From NCBI GenBank assembly GCA_023702235.1, contig JAMQCR010000001.1, positions 2,170,001 to 2,234,000 of the forward strand: DNA of 64,000 bases, in the 5' to 3' direction. Each line of letters starts with the position of its first letter. The first letter of the stretch is position 1. Positions 37,099-46,933 of this stretch are shown here, in pieces. The notes below the pieces were generated by a model that made no database searches, was not told the DNA's origin, and saw only the letters and a list, made by a program, of their open reading frames with translations. The position numbers and the translations under genes were made by a program. Source of the stretch: Neobacillus pocheonensis (GTDB lineage Bacteria > Bacillota > Bacilli > Bacillales > Cytobacillaceae).

Positions 37099-37935
37099 AT
37101 GAAGGCAATTACCTTTAAAGCATTTGCCATCACGAATGAAATTGATTTAAACAAAATCGCGATTGATTTCGGGATTCCCAAAAAATTCACCTGGGAAGAG
37201 CCATTAATCCTGAAAGGCAACATTTTAAAAAAAATCCTCAATCAAGAGTTGGAAGAATCGCAAATGGTTCTGGTTTTCTCTTTTGGCAGTGTTGTCTTCA
37301 TTAATCACTCGCACCCCGATGAGATAATGGGCTTTTTAAATTACATCCAATCCTTCGAGCCGGGCATTGATTTCAAAAATACAGACAGATATTACGATGA
37401 TTACAGTCTTCACATCAGTGAATCGGAAAACATCGAGTTGACTGATGAATATGTGGTGGTACCTGAATATGAGAATTTCTACCCTGAATTAATTTCCACT
37501 GTGCTCGCAAAATCAGTGGCGCTCGAGAAAACGGAAGAACAACTAGGAAAAATCCATGACAAACTCGAAAACATGATCGACAGGCTGGAAAAAGGAAAGC
37601 TGAGAATCGGCAATAAGGAACTGGCAAGGACGACCGCGAAAATCGTCCGCCACGAGTATAACACCCTTGCCTATATTATGATTCTGGATAAACCTGATAT
37701 TACTTGGACCAGTAGCAATGCCAGCGAATTTTACGATAGGATGACAGATTTTTTTGAACTCAGCGATCGGTATAAGATTTTGAAAAGTAAAACGGACATT
37801 TTATATAACATAATGGATGGTTTTTCTACCATTAGCCATTCGATACGTGGACTATTCGTTGAATGGGTCGTCGTGATTCTCATTGTTATTGAGATTGCCT
37901 TGACGATTTTACAAATTGTTGGTTGGTTTAAATGA
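37099..37935 (+). CDS. RMD1/YagE (DUF155) family protein
   Basis: Start MKAITFKAFAITNEIDLNKI at 37099; an in-frame ATG at 37069 lacks an SD. The 278-residue protein contains VLVFSFGSVVFINHSHPDEI and the family core YPELISTVLAKSVALEKTEE. A C-terminal membrane helix (VEWVVVILIVIEIALTILQI) is followed by VGWFK, exactly the RMD1/DUF155 layout. Yeast relatives act in mitochondria; the bacterial role is unknown. Terminator at 37976. Confidence 0.87.
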   Translation: MKAITFKAFAITNEIDLNKIAIDFGIPKKFTWEEPLILKGNILKKILNQELEESQMVLVFSFGSVVFINHSHPDEIMGFLNYIQSFEPGIDFKNTDRYYDDYSLHISESENIELTDEYVVVPEYENFYPELISTVLAKSVALEKTEEQLGKIHDKLENMIDRLEKGKLRIGNKELARTTAKIVRHEYNTLAYIMILDKPDITWTSSNASEFYDRMTDFFELSDRYKILKSKTDILYNIMDGFSTISHSIRGLFVEWVVVILIVIEIALTILQIVGWFK

Positions 37936-37975
37936 AATCCCGTATTGGTTCAATAGAAACAGGTATTTCACATTT

Positions 37976-38012
37976 AAACGACCCCGTTCGGAATAATCCG
38001 GGGGTCGTTTAC
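37976..38012 (+). terminator. Terminator after DUF155 gene
   Basis: AAACGACCCC (37976-37985) pairs with GGGGGTCGTTT (38000-38010). A second hairpin GAAAGGTA/TACCTTTC follows near 38043-38077. Confidence 0.75.
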
Positions 38013-38014
38013 CA

Positions 38015-38408
38015 ATGGTGAATGCCATTATCGAGTTCAGTGAAAGGTACGACAAAATAACTTGATGGTACCTTTCGCTTATTTCATTCTGAATTTCACC
38101 GATTTTATTTACTAATTGAAAACGAATAGAAATCATTTCTGAAACTATATTTTCAAAGGTAGGACCTTTAAATACTCAATCGCTTCTTCCATTGTTTTTA
38201 CTGGCACTTCTTTATCTTATACCCCTGCTTTTTTGCTTCGTCTTTTATGTCTTTTTCATTCGTATCACTTAAAGAATATAATTTAATAACCCCACACATA
38301 TTCGATTCGAAAAATCAAATATATTATTTATTTTTTACTTTTTATCCAGTATTATTTGCATCTACCATTAGTAAAGTAAGCAGCCTAACGGATTAAAGTT
38401 GTTTAAAA
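38015..38408. other. Intergenic region with a decayed C-terminal fragment
   Basis: On the minus strand two short frames (NEKDIKDEAKKQGYKIK, then VPVKTMEEAIEYLKVL) read as one broken tail around 38150-38275, but I cannot assign a family. Otherwise no gene. Confidence 0.35.
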
Positions 38409-38700
38409 GTGCTTATTTTTGATGACTCTAAATTTGAACGAAACCGTAGTAAAAAAGTAGAATTATTGGCCCGCTGCTTTGATCATTCTTCAAAAAAGGA
38501 ACGTTTCTATAAAGAATTCCGTATGCTTACATCGGGTAGGCTTTCGTCAGCCGGACTGTTACGGTAAATTCTCACGCCTATTAGCCGAGCTTATAACACG
38601 CTTTTCCTTACTAAACAGCGTGCTATTCGACGCAGGGGGCCTTTCAGAGCGTTACCTCTTCATTCGACTCCTCGATATAACCCTTCAGATTTAGAAATCT
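38409..38700 (+). mobile_element. IS4-type DDE transposase fragment
   Basis: The frame VLIFDDSKFERNRSKKVELL then ARCFDHSSKKERFYK matches the first-Asp region (IDD/FDDS...RNRSKKVELLA) of an IS4-group transposase. Homology fades after FRMLTSG into several frames (to about 38700). Neither end is preserved. It is a solitary fragment; the remaining gap to 38868 shows no gene. Confidence 0.6.
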
Positions 38701-38868
38701 GAAACTGCCTGACCTTTACCGAAATTGTGTTACCACATTTCATTTGAGTCAGGAACATTTCGCACCCATAAACGCGCCCTTTACTTGAATAAATAACTTA
38801 TTACTTCCCCAATATTCAATTGATACATCTGAATATTCATCCTCGCTGAAAACAAATCCAAAATTGAA

Positions 38869-39312
38869 TTACTCTGAAACAACAATCAAATCATCGTGCA
38901 TTTCTAACATCAATTTCAAAATAATTCTTTTACATTCTATCAAAGGCAACGATATTGAAATTGGATATTCAAGATAAAATTGATTACTTCTTCTAAAATA
39001 AAACCCAAATGTAGATGGATAAAATAGAACTGTTTCGTTTTCGTAGTTCTTATAGTTATCAAATAAGAAATCAATCTTCAGCTTTAGAGTTTCTGCATTA
39101 TAAGGGAACGTTGAAGTTTTAACCTCGTCTGCCTTAATTCGCTTATAAACCTTTTTATGTACCTCCTCAGATATTTGATAATCAACGGATTCTTTTTCAG
39201 AAATATCTATGTCATGATATTTCATTAAGTCTTCTACAATCTGTCTCCTAGCTTGTTTTATTTTATTCTCTTTTAGTAACTTCTCTAACTTAATTTTTCC
39301 AGTATCATCCAT
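38869..39312 (-). CDS. Hypothetical 147-residue protein
   Basis: The soluble charged protein starts MDDTGKIKLEKLLKENKIKQ, with a helical first half and a beta-rich second half (NETVLFYPSTFGFYFRRSNQ, EYPISISLPLIECKRIILKL). There is no signal peptide. No family recognised; isolated genes of this size in bacilli are sometimes immunity proteins, but nothing here proves it. The frame is intact. Confidence 0.65.
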   Translation of the reverse strand: MDDTGKIKLEKLLKENKIKQARRQIVEDLMKYHDIDISEKESVDYQISEEVHKKVYKRIKADEVKTSTFPYNAETLKLKIDFLFDNYKNYENETVLFYPSTFGFYFRRSNQFYLEYPISISLPLIECKRIILKLMLEMHDDLIVVSE

Positions 39313-39630
39313 ACTATCACCTTCTACGATATTTTAACTATCGTTGTTATTAGACTAGACTGTTTCTTTAGGCACAACAAGAAGCTGCCAAAATGACAGC
39401 TTCAATCTACAAGTCTTGCGCCCTTTAATGGAAGATCGTTCAGATCATTATTGCAGCAGTGATTTCAAGAAAAGCCTACGTTAGCTGAATGACTTATCTT
39501 TTCTCTGTTGACAATGAAATAGTTTATTTTGGATGAACTTCTCTTTTATTCATCATTAGAATTTCAAGTTTTTTTGTTCATCACTATCTTATCTATTCGT
39601 GTGGTACCTGGCCCATGAATCTATCCCATC
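39313..39630. other. Intergenic region with dispersed-repeat material
   Basis: No gene. AACAAGAAGCTGCCAAAATG/ACAGCTTC (about 39377) and GCGCCCTTTAATGGAAGATC (39419) resemble parts of the dispersed repeat family and recur in altered form near 40193. Confidence 0.5.
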
Positions 39631-40062
39631 TTACTCCTCTTTGTTGTAATTTAAAGTATAAGAATTTTGCAGGACGATTCTCCACCCATCCGGATCCTCG
39701 ATGGTTACTCCGGCGTTTTTCCAATATGGATTTTCAGGTGCAACTTCTTTATAACCCATTAGATTCAATCTTTGGACAATCTTATCTCTAGCATCCTTAT
39801 CAGGAAAATAGAACACTAGCAAATTATCTTTTGTTGGTGCAGGACACGGACTGCTCTCCACATGCTGGGTAAACTCCAAATGGTAACTAGCATCAGGTAA
39901 CCCAAGCATGATACCATCATACCCATCGTGTCCTTCAAATGATCCAATTACCTTTAAGCCAACCCCATCACGATAAAACTCTACTACTTTCTGTAATTGA
40001 TTTGTAGGTCATCCAACTCGAAATTGAGTAACAGGTAAGTTTTCAGACCAAACTTTTTTCAT
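39631..40062 (-). pseudogene. VOC (glyoxalase-fold) protein with in-frame stop
   Basis: The frame starts MKKVWSENLPVTQFRVG and meets TGA at 40009-40011. It then continues in the same frame (PTNQLQKVVEFYRDGVGLKV, FEGHDGYDGIMLGLPDASYH, APTKDNLLVFYFPDKDARDK) to a normal VOC ending VTIEDPDGWRIVLQN. Relatives have an arginine codon at the stop, so CGA to TGA is likely. A shortened product from an internal ATG (39909) would lack the first beta unit. Confidence 0.82.
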
Positions 40063-40424
40063 AACTGCACCTCTTTTATCATTTAATAAAATTTGTTTTT
40101 ACAAAATTAATTAGGCTTTGTAGTTTGACGCCTTCCTAAACAAATGCGCCCGGTTGTGGAAGACCTTAATTACTATGTTTTGTTGAACCAACGCACCCTT
40201 AATGGAATAACAGTAGATCTTCTATTAACTGGTTTAGTGAAATAAAAAAACCTGTATAGATTAAATCTAAACAGATTTTTGAAGCATACCTTTAGTTTGT
40301 CAACAGCCACGATTTAAAGTGCTTTTTAAATGTTTTTTTCTTATGAGATTAAACATCTCCTGCACCACCGTAACTACTCTCCAAAGGTAACATTTTGAAT
40401 ACTTGCACAATCAGCAACTTTTGT
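40063..40424. other. Intergenic region, no gene
   Basis: Contains GCGCCC and CGCACCCTTAATGGAA stretches of the dispersed repeat type and a weak CTGTATAGATTTAAT/AGATTTAATCT-like hairpin near 40250-40280. No coding frame. Confidence 0.45.
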
Positions 40425-41054
40425 TTATATCACTTGTATTTCTTTACCACCATTCTCTTTTTTTAATGAAAATTTCAATTTGAAAAGACTAACAACAAAA
40501 TAGAAAATAGATAGAATTAAAACGTAGATCCAGATTTGATAGACAAATTGTGTATTCCAGACACCTATAAAATAAAGCAAAGACGGTATGGTTAGCGTTA
40601 CCCATGACTGTACAAATGCGACAATACCAATGTAATATTCAATTTTCTTTTTAAGCGTATTCGATAAAAAGAATAGAAACCATAAAAGTGCCCACATTCC
40701 CCATGTTAATGCATTGACAACATCATGAAAGTGAATAATAGATGTAAAGGTATAAACGACTGCAACAATAGCAACCCATAAACAAAACCAACCGAGCCCA
40801 TTTCCGTCAAGATCTTTCAATAACGTTACCCCTACGTACAAATACGTTAAACCAAATAAAAAGATTGCTGCGTTATTATATAATTCCCAATTACCTTGAT
40901 TAGAATGAACGATTAAATAAAATGGAATAATCATTTGAAGTATTCCGACGAAAATATTAAAGATACCAACACTCTTTGCTTCTGCTTTACCTAACAACAT
41001 AAGGCTATTTAGAAATAAAACTGCACCTGAAAGGAATAAACCAACGAAACTCAT
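40425..41054 (-). CDS. AmiS/UreI-family urea or amide channel
   Basis: The 209-residue protein has six to seven membrane helices and starts MSFVGLFLSGAVLFLNSLML. The family features FNIFVGILQMIIPFYL and IFLFGLTYLYVGVTLL are clear. UreI/AmiS proteins conduct urea or short amides. No urease or amidase gene is adjacent, so the physiological substrate is uncertain. Intact frame; a terminator (41103-41155) separates it from nupC. Confidence 0.87.
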   Translation of the reverse strand: MSFVGLFLSGAVLFLNSLMLLGKAEAKSVGIFNIFVGILQMIIPFYLIVHSNQGNWELYNNAAIFLFGLTYLYVGVTLLKDLDGNGLGWFCLWVAIVAVVYTFTSIIHFHDVVNALTWGMWALLWFLFFLSNTLKKKIEYYIGIVAFVQSWVTLTIPSLLYFIGVWNTQFVYQIWIYVLILSIFYFVVSLFKLKFSLKKENGGKEIQVI

Positions 41055-41102
41055 ATCAATAGTTGTGAAAATCCTTTTTCACAACCTTTCCCTCCTTCAA
41101 AA

Positions 41103-41155
41103 TAAGAAAAAGCAGTTTCCCATCTCTATTAAGAAGAGAAATTGCTTTTTCATTA
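41103..41155. terminator. Terminator of the deoC-cdd-nupC operon
   Basis: AAAAAGCA(G)TTTC pairs with GAAA(T)TGCTTTTT around an AGA-rich loop, directly after nupC, with T-rich flanks. Confidence 0.65.
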
Positions 41156-41159
41156 TAAT

Positions 41160-42341
41160 TTATAGAACAATACTTACAATCACAGATGATAAAACACTTA
41201 CTAATGTTGCTCCATATAATAGTTTTAGACCAAATTTCGCTACTGTGTTTCCTTTTTTTTCATTTAAGCTTTTTACTGCTCCTGCAATAATACCAATTGA
41301 GGAGAAGTTTGCAAACGAGACAAGGAATACAGAAATAATTCCTAATGTACGCGAGCTAAAGCTTGCGTGGATTTTTGCTAAATCCATCATGGCTACAAAC
41401 TCATTTGTTACAAGCTTTGTTGCCATAATTCCGCCAGCATGGACAGCTTCAGAAAATGGAACCCCCATAATAAAGGCAACAGGCGCAAATATATATCCTA
41501 AAATTTCCTGGAATGAAATTCCGAATATTAATTGAAAAACGTTATCGATAGCCGCCATTAACGCAACAAAACCAATCAACATGGCACCGACAATGATCGC
41601 TACCTTAAATCCATCAATTATATATTCCCCTAGCATTTCAAAGAAGCTTTGTTTTTCTACGTCTTGAATAATGAGTATATCTTCATCTGCTGGAACCGTA
41701 TACGGATTAATAATAGATGAGATAATAAATCCACCAAAAAGGTTAATCACAAGTGCTGTAACGACATATCTTGGTTCAATCATAGTCATATATGCACCGA
41801 CAATTGACATCGAAACCGTTGACATCGCTGAAGCACATAATGTATATAAGCGATGTGCCGGCAGGAGGCCAAGTTGCTTTTTAACCGTGATAAATACTTC
41901 TGATTGGCCAACCATTGCGGAAGCAACTGCATTGTAAGATTCTAATTTCCCCATACCATTTATTTTACTTAACAACAATCCAATACCTTTCATAACGAAT
42001 GGAAGTATTTTAAAATACTGGAAAATACCAATTAATACGGAAATGAACACGATTGGTAGTAAGACGTTAAGAAAGAATGACATTTCACCTTTATTCGCAA
42101 GACCTCCGAACACAAATGATACTCCGCTGCCTGCGTATTCTAATAATTTACTAAAAACGTTAGCAAATCCTTTGATTACAACTAAACCGAATTTTGTATT
42201 TAATAATAAACTTGCTAATAATACTTGAATGATGACCATAAGAATAATCGGTTTGAATTTAATATTTTTCCGATTATTACTTGCTACATAAGCAAGTCCA
42301 AAAACAACTAGTAACCCTATGATGGCAATGATATATTTCAT
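41160..42341 (-). CDS. nupC: Concentrative nucleoside transporter NupC
   Basis: The 393-residue CNT-family proton-nucleoside symporter shows [40 protein letters not shown] and [20 protein letters not shown], which include the substrate-binding region. The start is placed at 42341 ([20 protein letters not shown]) because TGGAGG lies just upstream. It is the third gene of an operon with cdd and deoC for uptake and catabolism of pyrimidine nucleosides. Confidence 0.93.
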   Translation of the reverse strand: MKYIIAIIGLLVVFGLAYVASNNRKNIKFKPIILMVIIQVLLASLLLNTKFGLVVIKGFANVFSKLLEYAGSGVSFVFGGLANKGEMSFFLNVLLPIVFISVLIGIFQYFKILPFVMKGIGLLLSKINGMGKLESYNAVASAMVGQSEVFITVKKQLGLLPAHRLYTLCASAMSTVSMSIVGAYMTMIEPRYVVTALVINLFGGFIISSIINPYTVPADEDILIIQDVEKQSFFEMLGEYIIDGFKVAIIVGAMLIGFVALMAAIDNVFQLIFGISFQEILGYIFAPVAFIMGVPFSEAVHAGGIMATKLVTNEFVAMMDLAKIHASFSSRTLGIISVFLVSFANFSSIGIIAGAVKSLNEKKGNTVAKFGLKLLYGATLVSVLSSVIVSIVL

Positions 42342-42416
42342 GATTTCCTCCACATTGATGTAATTTATTCTAAGAAGTAAATGATTCTGAATTCGCTTAC
42401 AATCTTAGGCTAAAGT

Positions 42417-42815
42417 TTATTTCGCTAAATCCTTTGAAGAAAAAAATCCTGGAAGCAACTGTTTAATCGATGTCTCAACAACATCTCCTTTTAGATTTGT
42501 TAAGATGACTTTTGTATTTTCATCACAAAACTCTGCCATTACTTGGCGGCAAGCACCACAAGGAGATATCGGGCCATCTGTGTCTCCTACAATAACAATC
42601 GCTTCAATATCTTTTTCCCCTTCAGAGATCGCTTTAAAAATAGCCGTTCTTTCCGCACAATTCGTTAATCCGTAAGAGGCATTTTCAATATTGCAACCAA
42701 GAAATATATGGCTATTTTTTGTTAACACAGCTGCTCCTACTTGAAAGTTTGAATATGGCGTATAAGCTTGCTTCCGAGCTTCAATCGCTTGATCAATTAA
42801 AAGCTTGATTTCCAT
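42417..42815 (-). CDS. cdd: Cytidine deaminase
   Basis: The 132-residue homotetrameric-type zinc enzyme converts cytidine and deoxycytidine to uridines. Zinc and proton-shuttle motifs are NCAERTAIF (Cys and Glu) and SPCGACRQVMAEF (two Cys). The ligand loop NFQVGAAVLT is typical. It lies between deoC and nupC in the same direction. Intact. Confidence 0.96.
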   Translation of the reverse strand: MEIKLLIDQAIEARKQAYTPYSNFQVGAAVLTKNSHIFLGCNIENASYGLTNCAERTAIFKAISEGEKDIEAIVIVGDTDGPISPCGACRQVMAEFCDENTKVILTNLKGDVVETSIKQLLPGFFSSKDLAK

Positions 42816-42892
42816 TTATCATTCTCCATTCATGTTATTCAATAAGTTAATGAAAAGCTTGAGGCTGACCAACAAGCCAACCTCCTACCATT

Positions 42893-43567
42893 TTAATAAG
42901 AAGATAATGAGGTCTGTCCGTTTATGATGGCAACTCCTGAGCTTGCACCGATTCGGTTTGCACCAGCCTTTATTACGGCATCTGCATCTTCTAAACCTCT
43001 AACACCACCAGAAGCTTTCACACCTTTAGTTGATCCGACTGTTTTTTTCATTAATGCTACATCTTCAACAGTTGCACCCCCTGTTGAAAATCCTGTTGAT
43101 GTTTTAACGAAATCTGCACCAGCTGAAACAGCTAACTGGCACGCTTTTTCTTTTTCTTCATTTGTTAATAGGCATGTTTCAATAATGACTTTTGTTAGGG
43201 CTTTGCCTTTTGTAGCATCAACCACTGCTTTTATATCATTTTCAACAACATCATACTGTTGGTCTTTTAAAGCGCCGATATTAATAACCATATCTACTTC
43301 TGTTGCACCATTTTCAATTGCATTTTTTGTTTCAAATGCTTTCACTTCTGATGTTGTTGCTCCAAGTGGGAAGCCAATTACTGTACAAACTTTAACCTCT
43401 GGTGTATCGCAAAGAAATTCAGCCGCTGTTTTTACCCATATTGGATTGATGCAAACAGAGGCAAATTGGTATTTTTTTGCTTCTTCAAGTAACTTCATAA
43501 CTTCCTCTTTTGTTGCATTTGCTTTTAATAATGTATGATCAAGCATTCTCGCTAAATTTGTAGTCAT
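42893..43567 (-). CDS. deoC: Deoxyribose-phosphate aldolase
   Basis: The 224-residue TIM-barrel aldolase splits deoxyribose 5-phosphate into glyceraldehyde 3-phosphate and acetaldehyde. Motifs are [40 protein letters not shown] and the Schiff-base lysine in [15 protein letters not shown], then [20 protein letters not shown]. It is the first gene of the operon with cdd and nupC. A cre-like site lies 150 bp upstream, implying catabolite repression. Confidence 0.96.
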   Translation of the reverse strand: MTTNLARMLDHTLLKANATKEEVMKLLEEAKKYQFASVCINPIWVKTAAEFLCDTPEVKVCTVIGFPLGATTSEVKAFETKNAIENGATEVDMVINIGALKDQQYDVVENDIKAVVDATKGKALTKVIIETCLLTNEEKEKACQLAVSAGADFVKTSTGFSTGGATVEDVALMKKTVGSTKGVKASGGVRGLEDADAVIKAGANRIGASSGVAIINGQTSLSSY

Positions 43568-43715
43568 AATAATTTTCCTTTCAGGGATTAATGAATTTCT
43601 GTATAAATAAGTGTTGGTGCAGCTACCATGCTTTTTCGGGGTAAATTCGTAGATTTCTTCTATTTCAACCCTCTAACTTATAACTTTTAAAAAGATTGGT
43701 TAAAAGTTTTCTAAA

Positions 43716-43729
43716 CGTAACCGTTTTCA
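43716..43729 (-). promoter_or_regulatory. cre site (CcpA box) upstream of deoC
   Basis: On the minus strand TGAAAACGGTTACG matches the consensus TGWAANCGNTNWCA at 13 of 14 positions. A TTTGAACAAAATGAAAATT stretch at 43791-43809 resembles a DeoR-type operator but less certainly. The rest of the gap 43568-44122 shows no gene. Confidence 0.6.
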
Positions 43730-44122
43730 TCTTTATGATTAAAATTACAAAAATAAATATAGCATATATCGTGAACAAATGTTAAGTACTATTTGAACAA
43801 AATGAAAATTAAATTTTTACCATTTTCCCCATCATCGTCCTTAATAACATCAACATTAACAAATAATCACCTTATTTAAAAATTACTGAAATTTCGTAAA
43901 ATCATAATTGAAAAATTGTAATAATTGATAGACATAGAATGACACTTGCCATCTCATACACTTTTCCTATATCTGGAGTAACCCAATAAGTTTATGGACA
44001 AAATCTTCGTAGTGTGTATTATTTCTAATTACAAAAATAAGTATCCAAACTAGTCCGCACAAACAAAAGTTCACATAGACTAATGATGTAACAAGACAAA
44101 TTCATATGGAGATCATTTAACG

Positions 44123-44385
44123 ATGAATAGAAATATTGGATTTGGTGGTTTTTCATCAAATATACTGCCAGCCCAATGCTGCCCACCTCAAGTGTTCCCG
44201 GCTCAGTTTGATCCACCACTAGTTTCACCGGGCAACAATATGTAAAAACAAATTTATTTAATAAAGTAGTAACACATCTACATCCTTCCCACACAACTAC
44301 AGTCAACAAGCTTATGGTTAATCATCAACACTACTTCCCACACACAGAATCATGTGTAAATGAAAGCTGTGAAACACAACAGTAG
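44123..44385 (+). pseudogene. CotD-like spore coat protein, frameshifted
   Basis: It starts MNRNIGFGGFSSNILPAQCC and has the CotD hallmark FDPPLVSPG. The frame then closes at ATG TAA. The next frame continues YVKTNLFNKVVTHLHPSHTT, NKLMVNHQHYFPHTESCVNE and ends ETQQ. Adding one G near 44222 (CACCGGGCAAC to CACCGGGGCAAC) fuses them. The His-rich pattern is typical of the inner-coat protein CotD, made in the mother cell. Confidence 0.75.
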
Positions 44386-44405
44386 AAGAAGATATTGACA
44401 ATATA

Positions 44406-44654
44406 ATGATGATTATAAAGCGGGCTCAGGTTAAACGTAATAATATTGACCAGTGGCAGAATAACTATCCTAATCGCCAAACAATAAAAGATGATATTTT
44501 AAAAGGATATAGCTATGTATTATTAAATGATGAAAATATTGTAGCAACAACAGCTATTTCTTTTGACGTATCAATATTTTTAGTCACCATGACCAACCCT
44601 TACAAAATAAAAAACATCTCATTTGAGATGTTAATAGAAAACTTTATTCAATAA
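44406..44654 (+). pseudogene. GNAT acetyltransferase, N-terminal fragment
   Basis: The start MMIIKRAQVKRNNIDQWQNN and IKDDILKGYSYVLLNDENIV with ATTAISFD match the first third of a GNAT protein. After that, homology ends and the acetyl-CoA motif is missing. It runs into the end of the opposite-strand gene, so a deletion is likely. Confidence 0.55.
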
Positions 44655-44864
44655 TCTATCCCAGTCACTTACTGTTGCTTCTCCAGTTTGATTTGAGAAA
44701 ACGGAAGATTCCGTTTTAAAATCCGTAGTAAAGTCGAATTTATGAAACTCGAATAAATGAATTAGATTATTATCATAATTTACTTTTGATAAATTAGTAC
44801 CTGATACAATAATAATAGTTATTATTAATCCAAGGATTATAAAATTATTTTTGTTTTTAAACAT
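44631..44864 (-). CDS. Hypothetical protein with N-terminal membrane helix
   Basis: The 77-residue protein begins MFKNKNNFIILGLIITIIIV, a signal or anchor helix, followed by a polar part ending SDWDRLLNKVFY. GGTGAT precedes the ATG. It overlaps the tail of the GNAT fragment by 24 bp. It may be a shortened exported protein. No family recognised. Confidence 0.5.
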   Translation of the reverse strand: MFKNKNNFIILGLIITIIIVSGTNLSKVNYDNNLIHLFEFHKFDFTTDFKTESSVFSNQTGEATVSDWDRLLNKVFY

Positions 44865-45474
44865 AAAATATCACCCGTAAAGTCTTTTTTTCAAAAACAT
44901 AGTAATTATAAGACTTCAAAGGGTTTATTGCGAATCTTTCAATATTAAATTTTTATTAAAATTAATAAAGCCACCTTTACTTCGGCAGATGGCAAACCGT
45001 CCCGATCCACTCCTTTATCGGCTGGGATCACTGCCCAAGTCTCGGAGGACAGTTACGGTTATTTTGCCGTAACCAGGAGTAGCGTAGCGAAAGAAAAATT
45101 GTCAAAATTTATGACCACTATTAGTATATCCATTCCCACCTTAAACACAAATTTGTTTTAGATTTTCATCTACCTTACTTTATTGAACTCAAGCACCCTT
45201 TCGTGTAAGTACATTATTTCACAATCTATATCTGAGCTATATCCTGTCGTGACCCTTTGTAATAATTTTGATTAAACTATTTTTATAATTCCCTAAAACT
45301 AAAGGGTCCGCATGGACCTTTTTTCATTCCTTTACTTTAATAAAGATAAAACAGAGAACTTTCTCCATTCGCAATAAACGGAGATAGCTCCATTAAACTG
45401 GTACAAATAATTTTTTATATTATTCTTATCCCTGAAGTTAGTAACTTTGGTGCGTATTTTTCCCAATCTTACTC
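44865..45474. other. Intergenic region with a GC-richer island
   Basis: No gene identified. A segment at 44985-45080 is richer in G+C than its surroundings and contains a GTTACGG/CCGTAAC hairpin. It may be debris of a mobile element. AAAGGGTCC/GGACCTTTTTTC at about 45299-45325 is a terminator. Confidence 0.45.
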
Positions 45475-46047
45475 AATGAAGGCGAGACGCTGCCGAGAAT
45501 CGTCAACGTATTAGATGCTGCGCTTAGACTATTTGAGCAAAAAGGTGTTGAGCAAGTAAGTATGAATCAAATTGCAACAGAAGCACAAATTGGTCCTGGC
45601 TCTCTATATCGTCGTTATAAAAATAAAGGTGATTTATGTCTCGGTTTAATAAAAGACAACGTTGTTCTTCTTTTTGATGATATGGATGCTTATTTAGAGA
45701 AAAATCTTAATGAGTCATCAACTGTACGATTTAACACAGTTTCAACTTATTTATCCGATTCAGAGAAAATAAGGCACAATTGCTTAGAGGTGTTGATGAC
45801 TCTACATCCACCAATAGTGGGAGACCCCTCACAATGAGTCCAATTTATAACGATTTACACCAAATATTCCTCAATCTGTTTGAAGAGATATTTGGGGCTG
45901 AATCATCAAAAGTGAATAATGTATTTAGTGCAGATGCTTCTTCAAGCTCTAAGGAGCGATTCCTATTTATTTCAAAGAGAAGTGCGTGGCTATTCCCCTG
46001 AAATGATTTTGGAACAAATCTATTCAGTTTTTATTTCTAACGAATGA
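45475..46047 (+). pseudogene. TetR-family regulator, multiply frameshifted
   Basis: HTH parts are readable: RRDAAENRQRI, then DAALRLFEQKGVEQVSMNQI and ATEAQIGPGSLYRRYKNKGD. They lie in different frames (about two T missing near 45510). The C-terminal half is split again near 45830 and 45950, ending LRSDSYLFQREVRGYSPEMI and a normal stop at 46045-46047. At least three lesions make this a true pseudogene rather than a simple error. Confidence 0.75.
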
Positions 46048-46181
46048 AGAATCAATTATTCTAAAGCAACAAATCATCATAAAAAAGGTTCCCCAAAACG
46101 GCAGCTTGATCTTAAAGTAAAGCCCCCTTAGTTGCGTAAGAACTTTATCTTTTTTATCACTAGAGCACCCGATTACATCAC

Positions 46182-46631
46182 TTATTTGGATTTCCATTCA
46201 TATTGAATATCAGGTAACTTTTCTTCATTTTCATGTCCTCTACCAATAATTTCAAATCCATGCTTTTCATAAAATCGTTGTGCGTTTTCATTTACTTCAA
46301 ATGTGTATAATGTTAATCTCCCACTTGATTGTGCTTTTACTTTATCTAGTAATGTTTGACCTATACCGATTCCTTGATAATCTATATGAATATAAAGTTG
46401 GCTTATTTCCCTTTCATTATAGGCAATCATTCCAACTACTTTTTCATCAATTAACGCTAAATCTATTTGAAACTGTTCAGGTAATATATGATTTAAAAAA
46501 TAAACGTGATTTTCAAAGCCGTGAATTTCTGTCTGACCAATAGCCTGTTCCTTACTATCTCGCCACATATCCACTGTTTGTTCAGCGTACTTGGAATTAT
46601 ACTTAGTAATAATGATTTTGTGTTTTTTCAC
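46182..46631 (-). CDS. GNAT-family N-acetyltransferase
   Basis: The 149-residue protein has a GTG start 6 bp after GAGGAGG. The core is DLALIDEKVVGMIAYNEREI, the acetyl-CoA loop HIDYQGIGIGQTLLDKVKAQ, and the ending ENAQRFYEKHGFEIIGRGHE. This resembles the PseH/RimI-like small GNATs. Substrate unknown. Intact frame between two mobile or decayed segments. Confidence 0.85.
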   Translation of the reverse strand: MKKHKIIITKYNSKYAEQTVDMWRDSKEQAIGQTEIHGFENHVYFLNHILPEQFQIDLALIDEKVVGMIAYNEREISQLYIHIDYQGIGIGQTLLDKVKAQSSGRLTLYTFEVNENAQRFYEKHGFEIIGRGHENEEKLPDIQYEWKSK

Positions 46632-46752
46632 ACATTACCTCCTCAATTTTTGTGTACTGCTTTATATGTTTTCTTGTTATAAAATTGATGAATACTACCC
46701 GTTGCGAGTATTTTAGCTTTTATAAAATATATTCCTACCTTCCTTCACTATT

Positions 46753-46800
46753 CTGCTTCGGTAGTTTAATAAGAAAAGTCGCCTGAAATGGCAGCCGGAA
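46753..46800. repeat. Dispersed TGCTTCGTTAG-type repeat, copy 5
   Basis: TGCTTCGGTAGTTTAATAAG, then AAAAGTCGCCTGAAATGGCA and GCCGG. Together with copies at 6120, 6795, 9236 and 10056 it defines the family. Confidence 0.5.
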
Positions 46801-46933
46801 CTAGAAGTATCTAGTCTGACTCCAACGACCACGGTGCACCACTGACTGTCGCTCCCTTACGGGAAGCACACATGGTAGATTAATCCTATTATGGTTGCTG
46901 CACTAGCCTCCAATAATAAGAGCCGTAGAAAAG

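Noticed and set aside
36905..37108. Minus-strand frame over the vmlR promoter region
   Set aside because: It overlaps the promoter and leader and has no SD; the leader peptide is a different frame.
38479..38694. Plus-strand frame starting MIILQKRNVSIKNSVCLHRV
   Set aside because: It is an alternative frame over the decayed IS4 transposase fragment, with no SD.
44025..44309. Minus-strand frame of 94 codons opposite the CotD-like gene
   Set aside because: The plus strand encodes two clear CotD-like halves; the opposite frame is a shadow.
44985..45080. GC-richer island considered as structured RNA or group II intron piece
   Set aside because: No domain V-like motif or other known RNA signature could be found; left as unexplained intergenic sequence.
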